A stretch of DNA of 64,000 bases from Craspedostauros australis (Eukaryota; Bacillariophyta; Bacillariophyceae; Mastogloiales; Achnanthaceae): the NCBI GenBank assembly GCA_026770025.1, contig JAMXDE010000059.1:1-64000 (forward strand), read 5' to 3'. Shown here piece after piece: positions 31,105 through 42,398 of this stretch (positions are counted from its first letter, which is position 1; every line of letters begins with the position of its first letter). A program made the position numbers and the translations under genes. Below the pieces are notes generated by a model that saw only the letters and a program-made list of their open reading frames with translations, had not been told where the DNA came from and did not search any database.

Positions 31105-32593
31105 CTTGTCGGTCGCTCTTGGATAATTATAAGTATATATTATGATGCAGGTGGTGAGGCCGTTGATGCGGGGAAGCTGATGGTCCTGTTTTGATTACCG
31201 CCCACCCACTTGCCTTCTTCGTTTGCACTTACAGGTGATGGAATAGCTTTATGGGGACGTTGATCGTAGCCAGAGTTGCCAAAGTTGCATGCATGTCTGT
31301 TGATTGGGACGTGACACGGAGCCAAACGGCTTGTGATAGCGGCAGTGTTTGAGATGGTTTTGGCAATTCCATGCTTTCCGGTTGCGATACATCAACAACG
31401 CTCTGCAGACGGGCCACAGAATCTGACAAGGCAAGGACTTGTCGATTGCCACGCCGATTTGTTGCGCCCGTCTGTTCGTAAAAGTGGATTTGTGAGCGCC
31501 TTGCGTCGCTTGGGACTGAGTCGCTGATCGGTGGCAGATGCGAATCTATCAAATGACTCTGTGTTCACAGAGTCGCCAGCAAACTATTATGCCGCGCGTG
31601 GCAAAAGTTGAATGGGCTTTTCTTCAGTCAAATGTCGAGTCTTCTTTCAGAGCACATTTAACCAACGAAGGGTCGTGGTGGCGCGCATGACCTGACACGA
31701 CGGCGTTCCGATCGATGCCAACACAATTGAAGACAATATCTGTTCACATGGACGTGAGTAGCGAAGGACCATCGCGATTTCTTGGTTTTATTGAAAAACA
31801 CATTGGTGCGTCCACCTCACTTCTTGGCTGGTGTGTTCGTGTCCTTGCGCCTCCACCTCTATTCGTGTGATTGTTTGTTTGGTTTTGACCTGTCAGTTTA
31901 CGAATCTGCCTGCTTGCGAATCTGATCCAAGGATGTTGGCGTCTAGTTTGTGCGGAACACGCTTGTTGAGATGAAGTGTTGCCGCCTTGTGGGTGTTGGT
32001 ACGAGGTTTCTGGAGTAAAGATCCACGATGGAAGCGGGTTTGTCCATAGCAGACGTACAGATGAGTCTCCATCCACGGTCTCTTTGATCAACTCTGGGCA
32101 ACCTGCGTGGTCAGTGAAACACTGTACGCATGTTTTTTGCCTTGGAGTGCGGTGGTCGTGCAGTATTCGCTTATCGTACGGGATGAACAAAGGATGGAAG
32201 AGAAGTCCATCTCCAGAATTCATGGAAAGAGCCTGAGACTTTCGTGGTACGAGCTCCGTACGATGACGAAGCCAGATGGAACATTGGGCAAATTAATGTT
32301 GGTTCTAAACGTGTATATACGACTTCTTCGACCGTATCCAAGTGGCACGTTTGGAACATCACAGAACCAACTGCGCGAAAATACGTGAACACACACGCAC
32401 CCACATGGTACCAATGTTTCTTTCCCATCCATCAATTCTTCAACAAGCCAATGCTGCATCCATCCACCCATCCATCCACCAGCAACGGCGAGCGTCATTT
32501 CACATCCTCCTTCGTCGCCATCAACCAATTCGTAAATTCGTCAACCTCCCACAACCCGAGCCAAGCGACGAAGCGTCCGAGCGGCTGAGCAAC
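31105..32593. other. 1.5-kb divergent intergenic region
   Basis: It separates the start of the ATPase gene from the start of the endonuclease/phosphatase-like gene. TA-rich words (ATAAGTATATATTATG near 31129; GTGTATATACGA near 32309) could be TATA-like elements for the two genes. Short frames inside show no family resemblance. CATCCATCCA repeats occur near 32457-32480, probably in the 5' leader of the + gene. Confidence 0.4.
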
Positions 32594-34012
32594 ATGGTCC
32601 AAATTCAACGCCTGTTGGCACCGGCCGCCTTGCCATCGGCAACCATTTCCGTCGTGAGCTACAACGTGCTGCTGCCCAACAGCGTCGATGGTTGGTGGAA
32701 CTTCAAGATGTACATGCCACCGCTGACGCAGCAGCCGCATCAGCTCCCAAGCGGCGAGTTTGACGAAAACGGCAGCATCTTCCAATCCACCTGGGAATAT
32801 CGCAAGGACCTTCTGCGCCAGCGCATCTCGACTCTGAATGCGGACGTCGTTTGCTTCCAGGAATGCTCGCCCAGATCCTTCGAAGATGACTTTGATTTCA
32901 TGAAGGAGCTGGGATACAGCGATCACGAGCTGTTCAAGAAAGGGCGATTCCGACCTGCGACGTTCTGGAAATCCGACAAGCTCGAGTTGGCATCGCCAGC
33001 GGTGCACAAGGACCGGACGTTGCTGACGGCATTGCGCGTGCGGTCCGAGACTGCGCAGCAATCCTCGTCAGCGCAGGACGCCAGCGCGTGGTACATCCTC
33101 AATTGCCATCTGCAGGCCGGAAAGCAAGCACCGAGGCGTGTGCGACAAATCAACGAGGGCATCAAGGCCGTCATGACGTTGGCCAGGAAGCTGAAGCAGC
33201 CGTCGCCCGAAACGGACGTCAAGCTCATTGTCTGCGGCGACTTCAACGGCGGACCGGAATGCGGCGCGGTGCGTTTCTTGGAAGATGGGTACATCGACGA
33301 CACCTTCCGCGAGGATGGCGAGCCGGTGTCATCCAATCGAAAGAACCTGCCGTTGGCATCGCCCATGACAGATGTGGTCAGCATCGCCAATGTCATGGTC
33401 GATGACGACAGCAGCGGTTACGATGCGGCACAAGGAAGATCGCCACCCCCGACCATGGTGGTCTCCGAGTTGATTTCCAATCTCATCGAGAAGGGCACGG
33501 AAGATGATCCGAAGCTCTGCCGAAGCATGCTGGATCGTTTGGGGAGGATATACGCACGTCTCGCCACGAGCGAGAGCGGTCAGATGTCCCTCGCGGATGT
33601 GGAAGGGTGGTTGACCAAGATCAACTTCGAATTGGGCAGAGGCGACGAGTACCGCGAGGCTGCTAAGCAGATGGGCTACGTCGATGATGGAGATCCGGAT
33701 GCCTCACGTGACGAAAAGAAGAAGCGCGTGCGTCTGCCCGAATCCGGCGAATTGTCGTTGCAAGGCTTCATCGAGGTGTACCACAAGGAGGTGCGCGCCG
33801 GTAAATTCTGGGGCGTGGGACATGACATGGCCGTGCTGGGCGATCCCTTGCCGGATGACGGCGTCTTCACGGCGCGTTACGATCGCATGTACTGCAGCGC
33901 TGCAGTGCAGACGACCGCGGTGATTGATACACCGTGCGAGAAATCCTGCCCAAACGCAGAGGAACCGTCGGATCATCTGCCAGTGTCGGCGTCGTTCGTG
34001 GCTTCTACGTGA
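32594..34012 (+). CDS. Endonuclease/exonuclease/phosphatase-family protein with degenerate EF-hand-like loops (472 aa)
   Basis: The EEP signature residues are in order: SYNVLLPNS (N24), VVCFQEC (E90), YILNCHLQAG (H172), VCGDFNGGPE (D216, N218) and SDHLPV (D460, H461), as in CCR4/nocturnin and related metal-dependent hydrolases. Between the GDFN block and the final SDH lies an insert of about 200 residues with two EF-hand-like loops near 324-335 (ATSESGQMSLAD) and 380-391 (RLPESGELSLQG). They keep the Gly at position 6 and hydrophobic position 8 but lack the first acidic ligands. Plants have a related calcium-binding EEP family. The start is taken at 32594 (AACATGG); the frame stays open upstream to 32342 but begins with GTG, and in-frame ATGs at 32405 and 32414 are possible. 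Substrate unknown. Confidence 0.85.
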   Translation: MVQIQRLLAPAALPSATISVVSYNVLLPNSVDGWWNFKMYMPPLTQQPHQLPSGEFDENGSIFQSTWEYRKDLLRQRISTLNADVVCFQECSPRSFEDDFDFMKELGYSDHELFKKGRFRPATFWKSDKLELASPAVHKDRTLLTALRVRSETAQQSSSAQDASAWYILNCHLQAGKQAPRRVRQINEGIKAVMTLARKLKQPSPETDVKLIVCGDFNGGPECGAVRFLEDGYIDDTFREDGEPVSSNRKNLPLASPMTDVVSIANVMVDDDSSGYDAAQGRSPPPTMVVSELISNLIEKGTEDDPKLCRSMLDRLGRIYARLATSESGQMSLADVEGWLTKINFELGRGDEYREAAKQMGYVDDGDPDASRDEKKKRVRLPESGELSLQGFIEVYHKEVRAGKFWGVGHDMAVLGDPLPDDGVFTARYDRMYCSAAVQTTAVIDTPCEKSCPNAEEPSDHLPVSASFVAST

Positions 34013-34174
34013 ACGTCGAGAGGAATGAATTGATGTCACTCTATCTTCTCGTTAACTTACTGGCATACTGTTTTCTTGGTTTTGCACGAGCGCATCCGGT
34101 AGAACAATCTGAAATATACTTTTGCGAGGGGAAGTGACACTTGGCAACTGGATCGTCGCCCAGCAAGTGCATGG

Positions 34175-35293
34175 TCATGCCGCTCTCTGGAAGTATGAGG
34201 TGATAGCATTGCCGTTGGCGCTGACATTGGTATTGCTCGATTGTTGCGATGATTCGTTCGTGATACTCCGTGCTCGCGTGGTGGCTACATGCGGTCTCTT
34301 CAGGACAGCATCGCGTTGTTGGGCAAGAACGGATGAATGTTTGTATGAATGTGACGCAGACAACCATCGGTAGAGATGCGACTTGGTCTTGCGTTGCCTG
34401 GCACTGGTCTCGCGACTGCGAAGTGCCGCTGCCATCCGGGCCTCGGCGCGTAGCCATTGTGGGAGGTCGCTCCAAATGGTTGCATCCGAGCCTTCGTAGC
34501 CTGCTGCTTCCGCCGTTGCTGTTTCTGCCGTCGTTGTGGTTGAGGAGATGGATGGATACTGTGAATAGGGGACCGATTGTTCCGTAGAAGTCGAGGCATT
34601 CTGATTGTGGGACTCCTGCTTCTGCTTCAGTATCTGCTCAGGTCCATCCATGGTTTCGGAACTATCGCCGCCGTCGTTGTGAGAGTCGATCTGTGAATCA
34701 TGCGAGGCTTTTGATGAGTTCTTGGCACTGTCTGTGTGAGTGTCCGATCCTTGTATCGAAACGCACTCGATATCATCGCTTCCATAGATATCCTCGCTGG
34801 AATCATCACTGCCGTCGTCGACTCGTCCTGGAGGGAGACGTTGGAGCTCCTCCAACAAGTCCTGGCTCACACAGATCGGTGTACCTTGTGCGGATTTATG
34901 TTGTCGCCTATGCCTATCAGATGACGCCACTTCGATACTCTCGACAATGGAGGCCTCAGAGGGCTCCGGCCAATCATTGGAATTGGACAATTGGTGAACC
35001 GTTGGATCAGAGGCATCGTGGCTTGAACCTTGGGATGAAGCGGCGGTATTCCATTCCATCATCGTCGGCAGTCTCCGCGAATTATCAGATTCGTCACCGT
35101 CACGGGTGCCATCACTATCACTATCACCATCAATTGCAATGTCATGTTGATCGCCGCCATTCCATGGAGTGTCGGACGGTTCCCTTCGGCTGCCGCAGAA
35201 GCTGTACTTGCTCTGGATTTTGGCAAGGATCCGATCGGTCATCTGTTCTGCCAACCGCCGTCGCTTCGTTGGTGGACGTTGGACCAGCATCAT
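34175..35293 (-). CDS. Ser/Asp-rich protein with basic N-terminus and PIP-like C-terminus (372 aa), unrecognised
   Basis: No known domain. The N-terminus has a basic cluster RPPTKRRRLAEQ that could be a nuclear localisation signal. The middle is low-complexity, rich in Ser, Asp, Glu and Gln. A helical segment DLPQWLRAEARMAAALRSRE precedes the end. The last residues are NGNAITSYFQRAA, in which I-x-x-Y-F (364-368) resembles the hydrophobic plug of a PCNA-interacting peptide, though the usual Gln at the first position is missing. It is convergent with the EEP gene (163 bp between stops). If real, a chromatin or replication role is a guess from these two motifs only. Confidence 0.6.
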   Translation of the reverse strand: MMLVQRPPTKRRRLAEQMTDRILAKIQSKYSFCGSRREPSDTPWNGGDQHDIAIDGDSDSDGTRDGDESDNSRRLPTMMEWNTAASSQGSSHDASDPTVHQLSNSNDWPEPSEASIVESIEVASSDRHRRQHKSAQGTPICVSQDLLEELQRLPPGRVDDGSDDSSEDIYGSDDIECVSIQGSDTHTDSAKNSSKASHDSQIDSHNDGGDSSETMDGPEQILKQKQESHNQNASTSTEQSVPYSQYPSISSTTTTAETATAEAAGYEGSDATIWSDLPQWLRAEARMAAALRSRETSARQRKTKSHLYRWLSASHSYKHSSVLAQQRDAVLKRPHVATTRARSITNESSQQSSNTNVSANGNAITSYFQRAA

Positions 35294-35613
35294 GACGCCG
35301 TCATCAATGTTATCAACAAGATGCTTCTGCTAATGCTGCTGCAGATAGTGCTGCTGGAATTGAACCGCTGTTGATCGTCACGGGCAACAAAAAACCGTCG
35401 CAATCTTCCTATGCGCTTTCGATGCGCTTTTGATGTGATTGCTTGTTGTGACATTGCGCCTTGTTGCATTGTTTTGTGTGGACGTTTCTTTTCTTGAATG
35501 TGATGTGATCAGTTGTTCATTCCGCGCCATTTTATTTGGGGGTTGAGTCCCTTGAATATGGGGTTCCCCTTAATATATCCCCCAGTTTTGTTGTCCCCGA
35601 ATTGGCACGTTCG

Positions 35614-36030
35614 AGAGGAGATAGCTAACGACGGAGGCAAGAAAGGAGACAAGGTCCAACCCAACCGCCGAGTTCCGAAAGTGCGCCCAAATCGCAGGAA
35701 GCAACGGAGTCTTCGACCTCAGGGTCTACGCCAAGAGCGCCTGGTGCATCAAGATCAGCTGCATGAGATCAGGCTTCATCGGCGAGTCGCGATTCCGCCC
35801 AAGCAGGTGCTCACATCGAATGTTGCGCGTTGGCAAAGCAGTTTCCTTCAACCTTGGAAACTACAACAGCACCGAAGAGTACGACGACTTCGGCCACGAC
35901 AACGAATCGGAAGTCTTCCAGTTCGGTGGCGCAGTGCAGGGTCATCAGTACGAAGAGACCGAGGCTGAGGACATGTTCCCCATCGATGTAGAAACGCAAA
36001 AACAGTACGATACAAGTAACATGAAGCGAT
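35614..36030 (+). pseudogene. Possible coding remnant, unrecognised
   Basis: From about 35620 one + frame reads RSNPTAEFRKCAQIAGSNG, then VFDLRVYAKSAWCIKISCMR, GKAVSFNLGNYNSTEEYDD and an acidic tail (NESEVFQFGGAVQGHQYEE). Its composition looks protein-like, but there is no upstream ATG before residue M at 35763 and the family is unknown. A second + frame (35513-35968) overlaps it. It may be an exon with unseen splice partners or a decayed gene. Low confidence. Confidence 0.25.
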
Positions 36031-36169
36031 GCAAAACTCAGAACAATAGAAACATCAACAAGGTCGATCAACGGCGTTCTCTGAGGAACTCTACTCTGTT
36101 TGATATAATACTTCATGAAGGAAAGAGAATGCTTTGGTGTTGGCAGGTGAAGGATGATTCTGTGTAGTA

Positions 36170-39100
36170 TTTATTGAACAATTCTGTTCTCTCTCTTTCT
36201 GGTCGTACTTGTGCTCGTAGTAGTCGTTGTAGCAGACAAGATCGAAAGATGTCCAAGCAGGATTACACGCTCGCTGCCGCTGCACTCAATTGCGCGACCA
36301 GAGCAAAATTGTAGAAGCAGCGTTGATTGTGGGAAGCAACATGAGCGCGACAGTCGGAGAAACTCCACGGATGTTGTTTCATGTCATGGAACATCGTGAC
36401 ATGCAGTATTTGCAAGTTGGAATTCAGTTGGTGCAGTTCTGTCTCTCCCCCTCCCCTCAGCGGAGAGCAATAGTAGAGTGAGCAGGGATGATACTCGTAC
36501 GTACTGTCATGTCTCCGAAGGGAGTGAACGATGGGTGCGACAGCAACTGCAGCGTTTCTAATCCCTCTGCAATACCTCATGCGGCTTCGCCATTTGATGA
36601 ACAGTGCGGGCTCTGCTATTATCGCATCACATCGTCGACAGAAGTGCGTGCCCTTTGTCTTCGATGCTGCTTTGCTCCTGTTCGCCGTGTGGTGGGAGAC
36701 AGGACCACGAGTCGGTGGCAAAAGGAGATTGCCCATCGGAATTGTTGTTGGCATTCGCTGCGTGCGGCCACGACACGAGACGACATGAGGTGACATGGCA
36801 TGGCACGACACGACGTGACATCATGAAGGCAGCAGCATCGCCAACAGAAGAGACGGCGGCTTGGTACAACATGCAAATGCCTGCTATACCTCCACCTCGC
36901 AATAGGTCCGACATCGAGGTGGCGGGGCAACGAAGAATGTGCGTAAGCAGACTTGCGAATCGCTTCAACCGCGAAATCGATGTCTTGGGAGGGCGAGTGC
37001 AACAAGAACACCAGCCATCGGATGCACGAAGATTGAGAAGCGAGGAGATGTGCGAAGTACAAGAAGCGCGGCAGTGGGGTGTCGCTCTCCATCTCGACCA
37101 TTAGCAAAGCAGACAAAGCCAGAGGGGCATCACACTTGTGACATTTCGAGCATACCTTGTATTCTGGTTGGAGTACACTGTTGTGCTACTGTCTTCTCTT
37201 TGTCGACTTGCATGAGCAGGTCGTACAGTATGGACAACCAAGCAAGAATGACTTGTGATTTTACCAGTTTTGGATACGAGAATGCAACAATAAAAACAAT
37301 TTGAGCAGAGCGTGAGATTGTGGATCAGGTAGTCTTCTCCATTGAACCACACATCCTTGTACTTGTAAATGAAGCATCGTATTGTATCATAGTACTCTCT
37401 GGAGTTGTGGTGTCATCGTTGTTGCTCACGTCAGCCCCTCACGTCCACGTTCATCGTCATGAGAACGCGCCATGCGGTGCGAGAAGTTTTGGCAATTCGA
37501 CACTCTTGTGCTTACGACGGTGTTCTTGCTTGGAGATTGTTCGCAAAATTGCTCAGGAGAGCACAGTTTTGATTTTGTGAGCAGGGCAGAGATGAGAGCT
37601 GTGAGTACTTATGATCGCACATGTCCCACGACATGTCATACTGACATTCACTGTTCTTTCGAAAATGTGACTCAGCCAATCAAACGGATGCTCAGGGATT
37701 GTATACAGGAATGGAGGTTGCATGCAGCATTTGGCAAGTCGTTTTTGTGTCGTCGTTGTATTGCTTGCTTGTCTGTGTCACAGTTTCTGCTTCAAGTCAC
37801 ACACTGTAACCATTCTCGACACGTTGTTTATGGAGGCAAGTTCTGGAAACGCGAAGTTGTTGAGCCTGTGATTGAAGCTGCGCAAAGTGGCTGAGAGTAA
37901 ATTACTCGCGGAAGCGCGAAGAATAGAGCACTTCGTGTCCGTTCTGTGCTGCTTGGCGAAGCGACCAATCTGCGCTGTCGGCAGCAGTCGCCGGTGGTGG
38001 CGGCGCGGGGGGCAGTTCAAAATGCAATAATTGGCTCTATTTCATAGCGTTTAAGTCATAAATCGCTTGTTTCCGCCTAGTTCTTATCCTCGACGGAATA
38101 ATATGGCATTTTCGTTCTTTTTTGGATAATTGGTGCTTTCCCCCCAAAATTCGCCCGAGTTGCTTTCGCTCTTCGTCATTGCTCCATTTCCCCACTTTAC
38201 ACTGTGTCGGTGTTTGCTGAGCGTGTTTTCGTCTCCGGTCCGCGCAAAACAAGGCTGCTGTCTTGGGCCAGCGCAGAGCACACAAAACTCACAACCCCAA
38301 CACTCTCCACAGAGATCATTGCTCCACAGAGCACTTCGTTCCTGTTACAACCACAACCACAACAATAACAACAACAACAGGTACACCAACATCACCACTG
38401 CAACAGTGTTTCGTCCATGGGTGGCTCCTGTATGCGATGCAACTGGAATTCGTCTGTTCCAACAGTTCTTCCTGCACCAGCAATGATGTCCGGTGAATTA
38501 GTTGCTTGGTTGCCACTGTGCCACAGCAACAATGGAATGCTTGGCTGTAGTTCGTTGTATGCCTCAATTTGTGTTCGATACACATTGTGTTCGCCCATCA
38601 TGCAGATCGAACAAGGGGCTTCCTGTGGGTGGCTGCATTCCCTCCATGCACAAGACTGTCCATTTGCTTGCACTCCTTGTCCTGGTTTCCGGATGACCAG
38701 GACCGCCATGGTAGGATCGCAACCGAGGTGATTTTCTCCACACCTTTTCTCTCTGGATTTTGGTGTCCTTCTTTTGTTGTTGTCAGGCGTGTTGGTACAG
38801 CCGTTCGTTCCTTTGTTGACATGTCAATGACTATCCTTTATGTTGGGAATGAGGTTCATGTGCATGCTCGTATTGTCGGTTCTGTTGAGATCATCAACAT
38901 ACAGTGGGGCATTTTAGTGTCGACCTTCTAGGCAACGCAAAACACTCCGAAGCTGGTGGGGATGTCATGCTCCTTTTTGTACACCTGCATTATCTACATG
39001 CCACCCTCAAGCAAGGTGTATTGCAGTGATTGGCTAAACATGCATTGTTTTGTGGAACTATATCAAGGTTGTATTGATCATTCACACTGCATGGCTGTTG

Positions 39101-39300
39101 TAGGCTTTCTCTGGAGGTGCCTGTGTTGTTTTCCATTTTCCTTCTCACAGCATGGGTGCTCGCACATGCATACGCACTCTTCCACAACTCACTGACAGCC
39201 ACAACAAACTCCATTGCGGGTATCACCACCAACGCAAATGACTAACAACAACGCAGCTACTTGTGCAACACCAGATGAACGATACGAGATTGAGGTAGGG
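36170..39300. other. 3.1-kb gene-poor stretch
   Basis: No frame here resembles a known protein and none is clearly favoured by composition. Short direct repeats of GACATG/GGCACGACACGACG lie near 36770-36830 and an ACAACAACAAC run near 38350-38382. TTGCATTG and TGTGTT words are common. I see no RNA gene. Confidence 0.45.
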
Positions 39301-39335
39301 ACTATGTGAGAAAATTATATTATGCACCAGACGGC

Positions 39336-40545
39336 TCACTCCCGTCCAGAGCTGCTGTCATCGCTGCTTGCACTGCCACTCGTCGGGCTGCTGCTGACGC
39401 TCCCACTTGTTGTGCTGCCACTCATGCCCTCGCTTGTTGTGCTGTCGTCCATGCCCTCGCTCGTTGTGCTGTTGCTCTCCTCGCTTCTGGCTTCTTCCTC
39501 CACCATTTCCTCCATATCCACCTCCCGTGAGGCAGCTGCTCCTGAGGGGGGCGCCAGTGATGCCACCCAATTCTCCATTTCCCTGATATCCGCCATGGTC
39601 TCCTGCAGGTCAAACAAAGGATTTTCATCCTGCAGTTCAAATTGTGTGATAGCTGCGATGGCATACATTGCCAATTGGTGTTTGCAAAGTTGGTGCCGCC
39701 ACTCCACCCGCAAGCACTTCCAGTTTTTGAAGCGTTTGTGAACTGTTTCGTGCCTTGCACGTATCACTCCATTGTATCTGGTCCTCTCAATGCAACACGA
39801 AGGCTCACCCCTGTAGCCTTGATCCGCAATCACCTGCTCCCCTTCGTCCAGTTCCTGCCTCAGCTTGCGTCGAAAAATGGTTACATCATTCCACTCCCCA
39901 CATGGAAATGGACCCTCGACCCAAACAAGATGGCCAGTCTGAATGCACACACCAGTCTCGTATCTGAGGCCTGCCCCATTGAATTTGTGAGAGTACCAAT
40001 CTGTGTCGAAAGGATTGGGCTCCACAATCCGAAAGTCGGTGCCATCCACGGACATGAAAACAGTGTTGTGACCAACACTGCCATTCTTTCGTTCCTCTAT
40101 GCTGATCTGCAGTGATACAAAAAGGAACTTGAGCATGTGCAAGGGATGTGAGTCATGTCAGGCAAGCACACGCATTCAAGTCATCTCCGCACACAGCACC
40201 AAGTTCACTCACCTTTGTTCTGCTCAGTCGTGCAATGCCTTCCAAAACAATCCATGTCCACTTCATTAATGTTCTGCGATCCCTATTCAGCATCACTGAA
40301 AGAATCTCCCATGGAACGTATTGCTTCAGGAACACGAGTGCACCAAGCATGTGGTTGATTGTGGTGTTGCCTGGTAGCAGCCCGTCTTGTGTCAGTGCTG
40401 TCCATACTGCAGAAGCCACTGCAATGCTGGTCCCATACGTCCTGCGGAAAAGGATGGTGAGCCATGGGGGTTGCTCCATGCAAGTGAGCATGTCCACGTT
40501 GCGACCCACAATTTGCATACCCGAGTGGGCAATCTCAACCTCCAT
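39336..40545 (-). CDS. PIF/Harbinger-like DDE transposase, two exons (about 367 aa)
   Basis: Exon 1 (40545-40213) gives the helical N-terminal part (LFRRTYGTSIAVASAVW, LGALVFLKQYVPWEIL, DRRTLMKWTW). Exon 2 (40106-39336) holds the DDE_4 domain: FMSVDGTDFRI, DTDWYSHKFNGAGLRYETGV, EGPFPCGEWNDVTIF, VIADQGYRG and RARHETVHKRFKNWKCLRVE, supplying the D, D and E positions. The 106-bp intron between has GTGAGT and CTGCAG borders and is phase 0. The tail is a Ser/Thr/Gly repeat region. The exon 1 start is uncertain. The frame has no visible break, so it could be an active PIF/Harbinger element or a recently domesticated gene. No terminal inverted repeats were found. A large gene of unknown function lies divergently at 43.5 kb. 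Confidence 0.85.
40107..40212 (-). other. Intron of the Harbinger-like transposase gene (106 bp)
   Basis: Minus-strand borders are AACAAAG|GTGAGT and TTTTTGTATCACTGCAG|ATC. A pyrimidine-rich stretch precedes the acceptor. Removing it joins RLSRTK to ISIEERKNGS in frame. Confidence 0.75.
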
Positions 40546-41074
40546 CGTCTTCTGAATGAGTCATTGCGAGGTGGAGCAAGTTGATGCGCAATGTAGTGGA
40601 TTGGATGTTGGCTTGATGGTGGATCGGATACTGTCGTGGGCAGGTATTGTGAGAAGTAGTTGATTCGGTTGCTTGCGTGTGATTGTTGGCCGTAGTTGTT
40701 GTTGACGCCAATACTTTGTTGGCATCAGGCGGCATGTGAGTTGCTGTCGAGGTGCAGCCGATGGCCATCGCACATTGATGCTGACATCTCGAGAAGCAGA
40801 GTCCGCCATTTGCTGCATTGCACAGCAATCACTTGCAATACACGGTGATGCAGAACACAAAGATTTCTGTGTTTGTCTCCACGATCTGTTGGCTGGTGGG
40901 AGTATTCGCGCGCTGTTCTCTCAACGCGAGTTGGTCTTGGGTCATGTTCCTCGGCTTCCTCAGACATTCCACAGAACACTCACTGACATCGACATCATTC
41001 ACGAACATCCATGCAAGGTGTCCGTAAGACAAATCGAGGCTTATAACATGGATACATATTCAGTCCCTTTCCGC
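40546..41074. other. Upstream region of the transposase gene
   Basis: About 530 bp between exon 1 and the tandem arrays. No coding frame is convincing. It would contain the transposase promoter; TTGATGCGCAATG and GTTGTTGTTG words are present but no motif can be named. Confidence 0.4.
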
Positions 41075-41404
41075 GCAAGCCATCCATTTGGTTGAAACAT
41101 AGTATATCAATGACACAGGAGCGTTCCGATTCATACAAGCCCTCCATTTGGTTCAAAAAGCGTTTATCAACAGCACAGATTAGTTCTTATCCATACAAGC
41201 CCTCCATTTGGTGGAAAAACGTTTACTACAGATGCAGATTAGTTGTTATCCATACAAGCCCTCCATTGGGTGGAAAGAGCGTTTATAATGACACAGATCC
41301 GGTCTTATCCGTACAAGCCCTCCATTGGGTGGAAAGAGCGTTTATCAATGGCACAGATCTATCAATAGCACAGATCAGTTCTTATCCATACAAGCCCTCC
41401 ATTT
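41075..41404 (+). repeat. Tandem array, about 60-bp units, type A (about 6 units)
   Basis: Each unit has CAAGCCCTCCATTTGGTT (or TGGGTGG), then GCGTTTAT and CACAGAT, then CTTATCCATA. CAAGCC recurs at 41075, 41136, 41196, 41255, 41314 and 41391; the longer last interval reflects a small internal duplication of TATCAATRGCACAGAT. The array runs directly into type B. Confidence 0.9.
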
Positions 41405-41812
41405 GGTTCATAGAGCATTCACTACCGGATAAGATTATTTCTTATCCGTATAAGCCATCTGCTTAGTTCATAGAGCATTCACTACCGGATAAGATTATTT
41501 CTTATCCGCATAAGCCATCTGCTTATGTTCATAGAGCATTCACTACCAGATAAGATTATTTCTTATCCGCATAAGCCATCTGCTTATGTTCATAGAGCAT
41601 TCACTACCGGATAAGATTATTTCTTATCCGCATAAGCCATCTGCTTATGTTCATAGAGCATTCACTACCGGATAAGATTATTTCTTATCCGCATAAGCCA
41701 TCTGCTTATGTTCATAGAGCATTCACTACCGGATAAGATTATTTCTTATCCGCATAAGCCATCTGCTTATGTTCATAGAGCATTCACTACCGGATAAGAT
41801 TTGTTCTTATGG
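41405..41812 (+). repeat. Tandem array, 60-61-bp units, type B with two hairpins per unit (7 units)
   Basis: The word TTCATAGAGCATTCACTACC recurs at about 41407, 41467, 41528, 41589, 41650, 41711 and 41772. Full type B units contain the dyad CGGATAAGA-TTATT-TCTTATCCG (9-bp stem) followed by CATAAGC-CATCT-GCTTATG (7-bp stem). In the third copy one base of the first stem is changed. Units are otherwise nearly identical, so the array is recent or kept homogeneous. Confidence 0.92.
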
Positions 41813-42398
41813 TGCTATTCATATGGATAAAACTGCGCCTATCACATAAACATAGGTGCAAATCTGCCCTTATAAGCCCGCGTTAAAGCAATATTGGCGG
41901 CTATGGGCCAGAATCAGATGCATTTCTGACCCTTATGCGCTATCCATAAGGACGCGATGAGTCTTACAACATAGGCTCAATTTTGTTTCGTCCTCACAGC
42001 AGTTATGCATAAGACGCAAATAGTGCTTTTGAAGCCGTCCATAAGGCCAAAACAGCGCTTATAATTCTATCCATAGAGGTGTTTTCGACACTATGGAGCC
42101 GTCATAAGACTGAATTGGATGTTACGACTACTTCGACTCAATATTAAGCACTATGCCTATCCAATGTGACCAACACGCCGTATTCGTAAGTCCAATATAT
42201 TCCTTATCACACAGGCATCATTTTAAGTGCTTCATGACACCAATCCAAACGGTGAATATTGCCCTTATGGAGTGGTCATAACGCAATTTTCACCCTCAAA
42301 AAGTGATTCATAAGGCCAAATTAGCCCTTGTGAACCCGGCATAGACGTTAATTCATCCTTTCCCGCGCTCCATACACTCAAATATTGCGTATGAAGAG
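41813..42398. repeat. Decayed repeat tract between the two arrays
   Basis: Words such as CCATAAGG, CTTATGC and CATAGAGGTG recur irregularly at 40-70-bp intervals, alternating in orientation. They look like strongly diverged relatives of the type B units. No gene is seen. Confidence 0.5.

Noticed and set aside
32342-32593. N-terminal extension of the EEP protein
   Set aside because: The frame begins with GTG and codes a His/Gln/Ser-rich stretch from CATCCATC repeats; the ATG at 32594 has a good context and starts just before the domain.
36619-37116. 165-residue minus frame and overlapping + frames
   Set aside because: No frame is favoured, all overlap one another, and none resembles a known protein.
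41092-41466. 124-residue + frame with repeated SYPYKPSIW
   Set aside because: It is a translation of the 60-bp tandem array, without independent support.
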